Assembly (NCBI GenBank): GCA_021324155.1
Contig: JAJPJQ010000035.1
Coordinates: 1 to 44,572, forward strand
DNA from: Pseudomonadota bacterium
Lineage (GTDB): Bacteria; Desulfobacterota; Binatia; UBA9968
DNA: 44,572 bases
Direction: 5' to 3'
Below are positions 34,552-41,593 of this stretch, one piece after another. The translations under genes were made by a program, and so were the position numbers. Every line of letters begins with the position of its first letter. Positions within the stretch are counted from its first letter, which is position 1. The notes beneath the pieces were generated by a model. It searched no databases, had not been told where the DNA came from, and was given only the letters and a program-made list of their open reading frames with translations.

Positions 34552-35583
34552 TCATTTCTTCACCTTATATAAGGCGTCGATGAAGCCGCTCTCGTCGAGC
34601 TCCTTCACCAGGCTCATGTCCGCGAACTCCTGGGGCTGAGCGGCGCGCGCCTTGGGATCGCCTTCGCTCAGCTCGAGCAGCGCCTCCTTGATGCCGTCGA
34701 GCGGCGGATAGGGCTTGGCCGGCACCAGGGGCGCGAAGAACTGATAGCTGTCCTCCAGGACGTCCGGATCGGTGACCTTGATATACTTGGCGTAAACTTT
34801 CTTGCTGAACTCTTTTTGCGTTTTGTAAACGTGAATGCCCTCGACCATTGCGCGCATGAATTTGGTCACCGTCTCGCGCCGCTGCTTGATGAAAGAAACG
34901 CGCGTCGAGACCGGCGTGGTCGGATAAGCCCCGCCGAAGTCCTCGGGCCGCGCGAGAATATTGAGATTGAATTTGCGCGCGAGATTGGTCACCGGCGGCT
35001 GCGCGACCATGCCGTGAATCTGCCTGCTCTGAACCGCCGCGAGCCGCGCCGGCTGGCCGCCGGGGATTTGCAGCACCGCGACGTCGATGTCGGGGCGCAG
35101 GCCCCATTTGAGGAGAATCTTGCGCGTCGCGTAGTCGGAGTTCGAGCCGAAGCGGCTGACGGATAATTTTTTCCCCTTGAGGTCCTCCGGCTTTTTGATC
35201 TCCGGCACGACGACGAGACTGTAGGCGAGGATGTTGGTGAGCCCCGCGATGATCGTCACGTCCGCGCCGCGGAGCCGCGCGACGATCGGCGCATTGCCGC
35301 CGATCTGCGCGATCGGCACGTCGCCCGAGAGCAGCGCCTGCGTCGCCTTCGAGCCGCCGTCGATATAGATCAGCGTCGCGTCCAGCCCGTTTTTCTCGAA
35401 CAACCCCGCTTCCTTCGTGATCCAGACCGGCGCCTGCGAACCGGCGATCGCGCTCCAGCCGATGATGATTTTTTCCAACGGCGCGCCCGCGCTCCAGGCA
35501 TTCATCGCGCTCGCGCCGAGCGCCGCGAGCGCGCAGATGGCGGCGGCGGCGCGCCGCATCATTTGTTGAAGACGATCGTTCAT
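34552..35583 (-). CDS. NMT1/THI5-like periplasmic solute-binding protein of cluster B
   Basis: 343 residues with a signal peptide (about residues 9-31, MRRAAAAICALAALGASAM). Landmarks: KIIIGWSAIAGSQAPVWITKEAGLFEKNG, TQALLSGDVPIAQIGGNAPIV, PEDLKGKKLSVSRFGSNSDYAT and the C-terminal FADMSLVKELDESGFI. It is the closest relative in this window of the cluster A protein at 25798. The ATG overlaps the OCD stop by 4 nt (ATGA), so the two are translationally coupled. Ligand unknown; no permease or ATPase gene nearby. Confidence 0.88.
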   Translation of the reverse strand: MNDRLQQMMRRAAAAICALAALGASAMNAWSAGAPLEKIIIGWSAIAGSQAPVWITKEAGLFEKNGLDATLIYIDGGSKATQALLSGDVPIAQIGGNAPIVARLRGADVTIIAGLTNILAYSLVVVPEIKKPEDLKGKKLSVSRFGSNSDYATRKILLKWGLRPDIDVAVLQIPGGQPARLAAVQSRQIHGMVAQPPVTNLARKFNLNILARPEDFGGAYPTTPVSTRVSFIKQRRETVTKFMRAMVEGIHVYKTQKEFSKKVYAKYIKVTDPDVLEDSYQFFAPLVPAKPYPPLDGIKEALLELSEGDPKARAAQPQEFADMSLVKELDESGFIDALYKVKK

Positions 35584-36671
35584 GGATGAACGTCCTGCGT
35601 GAACCAGTCGAGCGGGAGCTCGCGGCCGGCGCCCTGCGCGCGCGCCGCTTCGTAGACCTTGGCGCCGACCGCCGCGAACTGCGCGCCGACGCCGAGATTA
35701 TTGACGAAGCCGGTGATCTCAGCGTCGCTCTCCCGGCCCGGCGTGCGCCCGACGATCAAGTCGGGCAGCGTCGGCAGCGCTTTCCAGTCGATGCCGCGCT
35801 TGAGCGGATGATCTTTGAGCTCGAAGCCCGGGCGATCGTACTTCCTGAGATTGGAAGACGTCGCGTCGTTCTCGATCAGGTGCGTATGGACGATCAGCGG
35901 ATCGCAGCGTCTCAGCGCGTCGTCGTTCGCCTCGTCGCGCTGCATGCAGCTCAAGTGCACGCCTTCGCGGAGCGCTTCCGGGCCGAGAAACGGCGCGCGG
36001 CTGTTGGTGGACGTGATGACGATGTCGACGTCGCGCACCGCTTCGGCCTGCGAATCGACGGGAACGATCTCGACATTGACAAGACGGCTCGTCTCCGCAG
36101 CGAACTTCTCCCGATTGGCGCGCGTGGGGCTGTAGACCTTGATCGTCTTTATCCTGCGCGCCTCGCAGACCGCCATCACCTGCGCGCCGGCCTGCCAGCC
36201 GGAGCCGATCAGCCCGACCCGGCTCGCGTCCGCGCGCGCGAGCAATTTCGTCGCGACGCCGTTCGCGCCGCCGACGCGCATGCGCTGGAGCACGCCGTCG
36301 TTCATGATCGCCAAGAGCTCGCCGTTGCTCGAGCTGAATAACAGCACGAGCCCGAGCCAGCGGTTGCCCGGCATCGTCGGCAGCTTCTCGCGCCGCATGC
36401 CGCCGCCGGCGCTGCGCCAGGCGACGATGTCGGAAGAAAAACGAAGCGCGGCGGTGCCGAAATGCGGCGTCGCGCCGCTCATCGTCTTCAAATAGTGCGC
36501 CATCGGCGCTTCCGCCGTCCGCTCCGACGCGGTCTGCGTATGAATGTCCGAGCGCGGCGCGGCCACGGCCTTGCCTTCGCCGAGCTCGCGGTAAAGTATC
36601 TCGAGCGCCTCCATGCACGTCTTCATGCTGAGGAGCTGCTCGACATCGTGGTTGTCCAGGAAAAGCGGCAT
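35580..36671 (-). CDS. Ornithine cyclodeaminase/mu-crystallin family protein of cluster B
   Basis: 363 residues. The Rossmann motif is VGLIGSGWQAGAQVMAV, and DNHDVEQLLSMKTCMEALE, KVYSPTRANREKFA and DVDIVITSTNSRAPFLG are family landmarks. By eye the usual catalytic Lys region reads AALRFSSD (Arg), with RMRVGGANG at the substrate Arg position. This Lys-to-Arg pattern matches the cluster A homologue. GGAGA precedes the ATG. First gene of cluster B and coupled to the binding protein, as in cluster A. Confidence 0.85.
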   Translation of the reverse strand: MPLFLDNHDVEQLLSMKTCMEALEILYRELGEGKAVAAPRSDIHTQTASERTAEAPMAHYLKTMSGATPHFGTAALRFSSDIVAWRSAGGGMRREKLPTMPGNRWLGLVLLFSSSNGELLAIMNDGVLQRMRVGGANGVATKLLARADASRVGLIGSGWQAGAQVMAVCEARRIKTIKVYSPTRANREKFAAETSRLVNVEIVPVDSQAEAVRDVDIVITSTNSRAPFLGPEALREGVHLSCMQRDEANDDALRRCDPLIVHTHLIENDATSSNLRKYDRPGFELKDHPLKRGIDWKALPTLPDLIVGRTPGRESDAEITGFVNNLGVGAQFAAVGAKVYEAARAQGAGRELPLDWFTQDVHP

Positions 36672-36698
36672 AGGGTCTCCGTAGGATACAAACGGCAG

Positions 36699-36726
36699 TA
36701 AATATCTTTCACTCGGGCTTTGTCAA
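36699..36726 (-). promoter_or_regulatory. Likely promoter of cluster B
   Basis: On the minus strand TTGACA (36726-36721, perfect -35) is followed after 16 nt by TATTTA (36704-36699). Its 3' end is 28 nt upstream of the first gene of cluster B. The -10 is weak, so an activator may help. Confidence 0.45.
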
Positions 36727-36777
36727 CGCAACTCCGAGGCGCCATCCGCACCTCCCCTCAGGCAGCCGGCGTGAGAT

Positions 36778-37521
36778 TCAAAATCTGACTTTATATTGCG
36801 TGGTATCGGTGCCGACGGGGTAATTTGGCGGGGGGCGCTGAGATCTCACGGCGCGGAAATAGATGTAGCCGAAAACGAATCCCGTCACTAATCCGCCGAT
36901 ATGCGCGGCGTTGTCGAGGCCGAGCTGCCAGCCGAGGAAGAGATTGACGCCGATTAGAGTCAGCATGCTCGAGCGCATCTTTTTCGCATAATCTTCCGGG
37001 AAAAAATCGGTTGTAGCGACGGCGAGCTCGATGCCGAACAAGCCGAATATCGCGCCGGACGCGCCCGCGCTCACCGAGTTGTCGCTGTGGAACCACAGGC
37101 TGACGAGGCTCGCGGCGATGCCCGTTGCGAAGTAGGCGAAGAGATAGCGCCGTCTTCGGAGCAGCGGCTCGAGATACCTTCCGACCTGCAAGAGCGCGTA
37201 CATGTTGAACGCGAGATGGATCACGCCGAAATGCAGGAACATGGACGTGACGAGGCGCCACCACTGGCCGCTCGTCGTTAATGGCTTATAATTTCCGCCC
37301 CAGCGCACGGCATCCCAGCCGGTCGGCTTAAAAAAATCGACGCCGCTCGCAACCATCGCGAGAAACACGGCGATGTTTACGGCCATGAGCGCGAAAGTTA
37401 CATAGCTGCGCGGGCTGTTTACTGTGAAAGACTCCGCATCGTTCTCTTCTGATGGCGGCGTGTTAGCGGGATCATCCGCGGGGAGCGCCAAGCCGCCGTC
37501 GGCCAGATTTGGCATATTCAT
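36778..37521 (-). CDS. Rhomboid-family intramembrane serine protease
   Basis: 247 residues. The catalytic dyad is visible: S155 in SAGASGAIFG and H207 in AAHIGGLVTG, with the oxyanion-side HLAFNMYAL (H102, N106). Six membrane helices start at about residue 40. The cytoplasmic N-terminus (MNMPNLADGGLALPADDPAN) is acidic and disordered. Such proteases cut transmembrane helices of single-pass proteins. Monocistronic; the ribosome site is weak. Confidence 0.9.
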   Translation of the reverse strand: MNMPNLADGGLALPADDPANTPPSEENDAESFTVNSPRSYVTFALMAVNIAVFLAMVASGVDFFKPTGWDAVRWGGNYKPLTTSGQWWRLVTSMFLHFGVIHLAFNMYALLQVGRYLEPLLRRRRYLFAYFATGIAASLVSLWFHSDNSVSAGASGAIFGLFGIELAVATTDFFPEDYAKKMRSSMLTLIGVNLFLGWQLGLDNAAHIGGLVTGFVFGYIYFRAVRSQRPPPNYPVGTDTTQYKVRF

Positions 37522-37825
37522 TCCAAGTCTTTTCCGCTCAATTGCTTTCCACGCCGAACGGCCCCGAGCTCACCGAAGCGCTTCGGAAGAGTTTTTCATT
37601 ATCGCGCGGGCGCATTTTAGAACTACGAGCGCCCTTTTAACAAGAAGAAAATAGCCGGGATTTGTCATTCTTAGCATAGCGAAGAATCTCTCCGATCTTC
37701 ATTCACCGGGGAAGTAGAAGCAGCCTGCGCATAATAAAAAGGCCCGGGCTCTTGCGAGCTCCGGGCCTGGCCCTCTTTATCTCCGGCATCAAGCGGAGAC
37801 ACAGAGGGATCGCGGCGGTCACTCG
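37522..37825. other. Intergenic stretch, upstream of the rhomboid gene, holding one terminator
   Basis: Apart from the repeat-type terminator at 37736-37767, the stretch holds only sequence upstream of the rhomboid start and no gene that I can support. Confidence 0.5.
37736..37767 (-). terminator. rrn-type repeat terminator, copy 1
   Basis: GGCCCGGGCTC (37741-37751) pairs with 37756-37767 with one bulged T and a TTGC loop. Five A on the left give the minus strand a T run, ending the 37826-38275 gene. The 27-bp hairpin is identical to those at 40482 and 43087. Confidence 0.75.
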
Positions 37826-38275
37826 CTAAAAACTATTCGCGGCCTTCTCTTGCTGCATGAGCTTCACGATCACTTCGGCGCAATCCGAGATCGTAATGAG
37901 CTTTTGCCAATTCGGCAGCGCGCTCCCCGCCCGGTCGGTGATGATGATGTAGTCGTCGGCGACGTTCCATAGCGCTTCTCTGAGCGGCCCGCTGCGCAGC
38001 TCCGGCTCCTGGACCAATTTTTTATAGAGCGCGTCGCTAATCACCTGAGGCGTAAGCGTGACGGCCGGACGGCTGCGCATGCTCCAGCCGACGATCGACA
38101 GGATCTGCTCGATCCCGTTCAGATAGCCCAAAACGAATTCCTGGCGCGTAGCGCCGTTATAGCTCATCCAATCCTTGCCGGTGAGCTCCAGCGGCGCGGC
38201 TTTGATCGTGCCGGCGCCGAGAACGGTAAGGCAAAGCAATGCCAGGCAAACGATGGCGCTTTTTTTCCTCTTCAT
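37826..38275 (-). CDS. Secreted protein of unknown function
   Basis: 149 residues from ATG 38275, chosen because it starts a signal peptide (MKRKKSAIVCLALLCLTVLG, cleaved near residue 26). The mature part is helical: WMSYNGATRQEFVLGYLNGI, LTPQVISDALYKKLVQEPEL, and a single Cys near the end (ISDCAEVIVKLMQQ). The pattern of W/Y-N-G and 'FVLGYLNGIEQI' recalls Rap1a/Tai-like periplasmic proteins, but I am not sure. Ended by a repeat-type terminator 60 nt downstream. Confidence 0.68.
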   Translation of the reverse strand: MKRKKSAIVCLALLCLTVLGAGTIKAAPLELTGKDWMSYNGATRQEFVLGYLNGIEQILSIVGWSMRSRPAVTLTPQVISDALYKKLVQEPELRSGPLREALWNVADDYIIITDRAGSALPNWQKLITISDCAEVIVKLMQQEKAANSF

Positions 38276-38386
38276 GGGAACCCCCAATTCCAAGCGTCCG
38301 GGGGCGGAGATAATCACCCGGCCGCTACACCGTCAAGATGACGGGGGTCACGGAATGGGAATGGGGTTGGGACCCGGGGAGGCGAA

Positions 38387-38491
38387 TTATTTCGGCAGAA
38401 ATATGGAAAGCGCCGCGACGATGGCGAGCATCGCGATCATGTACCAGCGCCAAGAGGCGCGAGCGGTTGGACTTCTCGCGGGAAATCTCAC
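38387..38491 (-). CDS. Possible 34-residue single-helix membrane peptide
   Basis: GTG at 38491 opens a 34-codon frame ending at TAA 38389-38387. Residues 16-33 (WYMIAMLAIVAALSIFLP) form one strong membrane helix after a basic N-terminus. There is no ribosome site, so this is only a candidate, but a hydrophobic helix in a non-coding GC-rich region is not expected by chance. Confidence 0.25.
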   Translation of the reverse strand: MRFPARSPTARASWRWYMIAMLAIVAALSIFLPK

Positions 38492-38762
38492 GCAATCGCG
38501 CGCGCGGCGGCAGGTTAAAAGCGTCCGGCATGAAGGTTGATTAGCGCGGCGGCGGGAATGTCCAATCAGGAGCGAACGTCAAGATTCAAGACCTGACCTC
38601 GAATTTACGACTAAAGCCTTCGAAGAAGTGATTCGTAAATTCGAAAACGAAACTTAACTGTCTACTGTGAATTGAATCTATTATAATTCCCCATCTCGTA
38701 GGGACGTCTTAGGGTCAGGCTTGCATAGTAGATGGACGAGACGGAAGCTTTAACGATCATCC
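38492..38762. other. Intergenic stretch with an inverted repeat
   Basis: TCGAATTTACGA (38599-38610) and TCGTAAATTCGA (38633-38644) are exact 12-bp inverted repeats around a 22-nt loop with a central CTTCGAAG. The flanks are AT-rich. No gene is visible; it resembles a small palindromic repeat element. Confidence 0.55.
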
Positions 38763-39872
38763 TCACTCCCCGCGCCACTCCTCGTCGAAATATTCGAAAG
38801 GATCGAAATCGAGGACGACACCTTTCTTCTGCTCGCGCAGCTTGTCGTGGATGAGGCCGCCGATGGCGGCGGCGCCGACGCCCCAGGTGGCGGAGTTTTT
38901 GAAGTAGGTGATCTGCGCGTCCTGCGTGCGTCCCTTTCGTTCGCCGCGAATGACCTGGCCCGCGTCGACGATCTTGTCGGCGATGCGCGGCCGGTCGAGC
39001 GACATCTCCCAGAAGACCGCGGTCTTGTCGAGCTCCTCCTGGCCCCACGCGTTGGTCATCAAGACGTCGGCGCGCTCGAGCGTCGTATGGTCGATCTCGC
39101 GCCGCATCTGCCGCACGTGGCCGCGCTTGAGCAGGCCGATGTTGCTCGACACGATCGAGGTGACGTGCTGCCCCGGCGCGAGCCAGTTGCCGTCGAATAC
39201 CGGGACGTTGGAATTGGTCGCGCAGAGGATGACGTCGGCCGATTCGACGACTCGCTCGGGGCGATCGACGGCGGTGACTTCGATGCCCATGACGCCGGAC
39301 ATCTCGCGCGCGAATGCTTCGCGGGTCGCCGGCGTCGGACTATAAACCCGCGCTTTCTCGACCGTCGGGCGGATCGAGCGCAGAGCCAATAGATGATGCT
39401 TCGCCTGGTCGCCGGCGCCGAACACGCCGGCGGTGCGGCAATCCTTGCGCGCCAGCAGATCGGTGCCGATCATCGAGGCGCAGGCGGTCGGCATCGCGAC
39501 CACGCTGTTTGCGTCGGGCAATTCTTTCGGATGCATCTCGCCGACGAGGATGAGCTTGAGCGCCGCCGTGTCGGGATCGTAAATCACCAGCACGGGGCGG
39601 CCGCGCCGCGGGTAACGCTGCTTGTCGCCGAAGATGCGCACGTGCTCGGCGTGCGTCATGATGCCGGTGGCGCCGTAGGCCGGCGCGCCGCCCTGATGGA
39701 GCGTAATGCGCACGTTCTCGGGAGTGTGCGTGCGCCGGCGCAGCTCGCCGACCAGCGGATCGGCGGCCCAGTTGCGAAAGGCCGCGATCATCGCCTTGAC
39801 GGCCTCCTCCATGGCAAGCAGGCCGCGGTGGTCTTCGGGCCGCGCCAGAATGGCTTTTGCGTTTCTTTCCAT
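38763..39872 (-). CDS. Ornithine cyclodeaminase/mu-crystallin family protein, stand-alone
   Basis: 369 residues, AGAGGA before the ATG. The Rossmann motif is TAGVFGAGDQAKHHLLAL, with ARVYSPTPATREAFAREMSG and ADVILCATNSNVPVFDGNWL in the usual order. It diverges more than the two cluster copies: the Lys region reads YGATGIMTHAE and the Arg region DANSVVAMPTACAS, so neither catalytic residue of characterised enzymes is evident by eye. No binding protein follows. It may be a different functional class, or act as a binding or crystallin-like protein. Confidence 0.78.
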   Translation of the reverse strand: MERNAKAILARPEDHRGLLAMEEAVKAMIAAFRNWAADPLVGELRRRTHTPENVRITLHQGGAPAYGATGIMTHAEHVRIFGDKQRYPRRGRPVLVIYDPDTAALKLILVGEMHPKELPDANSVVAMPTACASMIGTDLLARKDCRTAGVFGAGDQAKHHLLALRSIRPTVEKARVYSPTPATREAFAREMSGVMGIEVTAVDRPERVVESADVILCATNSNVPVFDGNWLAPGQHVTSIVSSNIGLLKRGHVRQMRREIDHTTLERADVLMTNAWGQEELDKTAVFWEMSLDRPRIADKIVDAGQVIRGERKGRTQDAQITYFKNSATWGVGAAAIGGLIHDKLREQKKGVVLDFDPFEYFDEEWRGE

Positions 39873-40138
39873 GTTGTTCCTCTTCGCTGGACGGCGATCA
39901 TAGACCGCCGCGCAAATTTTTCAAGGAGGCGCGTCGAGAAAGAGTTTTGGCTTTCGAGTGTTCAACCGCAATCACCGGTCGATCACGAGCAACCCGGAAT
40001 TCCCGGCGAACCGCTTTAACGAGCCATAAATACCGGCGAGCGGCACGGGTGGAGAGCGGCGCTCGATGCCGGCGCATAATATTCGAGATCGATTAGCTTG
40101 ATCACCGGCGTCGCCTAGATTGCGTCCAGGGGCCGCGG

Positions 40139-40447
40139 CTATCTTTCAAAAGCGCCGATATCACACTGGGCGCCCTGCGGGCGCGAGACGCCCCGCTGGT
40201 CTTCGGACGGGCACTCGGCATCATTCGGCGCCGCGTCGATTGCAGGGCTGCCGGGTACGAGAGCGTGCGTAAGCGTCGGGTCGCCGTTATCGGCAAGCGG
40301 AGCGAGGATCCTGGTGATAGTTATGCCGGCAGCGGGAATAATGTCCGATGCTCCGGGAGAAAAGCCGTTAACGCCAGGATTGCCGTTGGTCCCCCGAGCT
40401 GCGGGTAGAGAATTGGGTTTGAAATGCGATGTGGCGAAACAAAACAC
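40139..40447 (-). pseudogene. Remnant of a choice-of-anchor Q / parallel beta-helix surface protein
   Basis: 102 codons. The C-terminal 70 residues are typical of the end of large secreted beta-helix proteins: TRILAPLADNGDPTLTHALV, PGSPAIDAAPNDAECPSEDQRGVSRPQGAQCDIGAFE, with the two conserved Cys. Such proteins are normally many hundreds of residues long; here the N-terminal bulk and signal peptide are missing and the frame starts in unrelated sequence. A repeat-type terminator and 5S remnant lie immediately upstream, which suggests a rearrangement cut the gene. Confidence 0.7.
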
Positions 40448-40472
40448 TAAATTGAATTTTGAATTCGGATTT

Positions 40473-40508
40473 AAAAAAAAAGGCCCGGGCTCTTGCGAGC
40501 TCCGGGCC
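40473..40508. terminator. rrn-type repeat terminator, copy 2
   Basis: Hairpin 40482-40508, identical in all 27 bases to copy 1, with nine A on the left (a T run on the minus strand) and TTT on the right. It ends the leftward DUF899 gene. Confidence 0.75.
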
Positions 40509-40520
40509 TTTCGATTTAAA

Positions 40521-40567
40521 TCCGGCGGCGGCCTACTATCCCGTACGGCTACGGCATAGTGCGAATC
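40521..40567 (-). pseudogene. Decayed 3' end of a 5S rRNA gene
   Basis: About 47 bases align, with roughly nine mismatches, to the 3' end of the intact 5S at 43875-43989 (shared TCCGGC-GCG-CCTACT and TCCCGTACGGC blocks). They keep the same position and orientation next to the terminator hairpin. The rest of the 5S is absent. Confidence 0.7.
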
Positions 40568-40656
40568 TATAAACCGGTCGATGGAGTCGAAAAAGATCCC
40601 ACCCCTTTCGTGTACTCCGTATTAAGGTTCAAGATCTCACGCCGAAGAACTTTCGC

Positions 40657-41445
40657 TCATCCCGCCTTGCGCTCATACTCGTCGTGGCGCCGCCACCAGA
40701 GGCCGGTCTCATTACGACCCTTCGGTGCGCGGTCGAGCCAGTGGTACACGCCGAAAAAGGGGTCTACGCCGCGCGCATAGGTGGAATAGGCGTGATAGAC
40801 GACGCCGTCTTCGAGCGCGAACGCGCTCATGCCCGGCCTGTCGCGATGGTACGAAGGCACGTCGGTTCCGGACATAGCCGCGAGCTTGGCCTCGACCGAA
40901 TCGCCGCCGCCCTCCTGACCCGCGCGCCAGCGGAACACGTCACTCGTCGGCGCCTCGCGGTGGTAATTGTACTCGAATCCCTGGCGCTGCTGCTCCTCCG
41001 TGAACGACACGTTGAAGTCGAAATTAAAATGGCCGCCGATGGGGGAGGCCCACGGAAACGTCCAGCCCATTCGCCGTTTATAGGCTTGCAGCTTCGCGAG
41101 CGGCGCCCGCGACACCGCCCAGAGCATCACGTCGTGGTTGGCGAGGTGTACGACGGAGCCGTTGAAGGCGTCGGCGATCATCGAGCAGGTGGGGCAGCCG
41201 GCAGCCCAGTCGGGCCCGAACATGAAGTGGTAGACGAGGAGCTGCGAGCGCCCGCGGAAGAGGTCCGGCAGCGAGGCGCTCCCCTCGTCGGTATCGAATC
41301 GATATTCCTTGCCGATGCGGACCCACGGCAGCTCTTGCCGCCGGCGCGCCAGCTCGTCGCCTTGCCGCGTGTAGTCCTTCTCCGCCTTGAGCAGCTCGAG
41401 CCGCGCTGCGATCCACTCTTCCCGTGTTCCGGTCTTATGTGTCAT
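40657..41445 (-). CDS. DUF899 thioredoxin-fold protein
   Basis: 262 residues, GGAGA before the ATG. The DUF899 hallmarks are all present: EWIAARLELLKAEKDYTRQGDELARRRQELPWV, LLVYHFMFGPDWAAGCPTCS with a C84-x2-C87 pair, GSVVHLANHDVMLWAVSRAP, GWTFPWAS, FNFDFNVSF and DPFFGVYHWLDRAPKGRNE. The fold resembles thioredoxin/peroxiredoxin, and a redox role is inferred. It is divergent from a MocR-type regulator 148 nt away, which may control it. Confidence 0.9.
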   Translation of the reverse strand: MTHKTGTREEWIAARLELLKAEKDYTRQGDELARRRQELPWVRIGKEYRFDTDEGSASLPDLFRGRSQLLVYHFMFGPDWAAGCPTCSMIADAFNGSVVHLANHDVMLWAVSRAPLAKLQAYKRRMGWTFPWASPIGGHFNFDFNVSFTEEQQRQGFEYNYHREAPTSDVFRWRAGQEGGGDSVEAKLAAMSGTDVPSYHRDRPGMSAFALEDGVVYHAYSTYARGVDPFFGVYHWLDRAPKGRNETGLWWRRHDEYERKAG

Positions 41446-41534
41446 CGCTTTGGTCTCCTTCCTTTTTTATGACTTGACGTTTTCCGCAACCCACGCAAAA
41501 ACGTTAGCAAGCGCGAAGGACCGGCGGTAGAGAG

Positions 41535-41565
41535 CCAATTCTTGCCATTTGCGCTAGACCAATTT
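41535..41565. promoter_or_regulatory. Direct repeat in the divergent DUF899-mocR intergenic region
   Basis: CCAATTC (41535-41541) and CCAATTTC (41559-41566) are direct repeats 24 bp apart, a little over two helical turns. MocR/PdxR regulators often bind directly repeated half-sites, so this is a candidate operator for both divergent genes. Confidence 0.4.
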
Positions 41566-41593
41566 CGGAGCGACAGCGTACAGTGAGCAGCTT

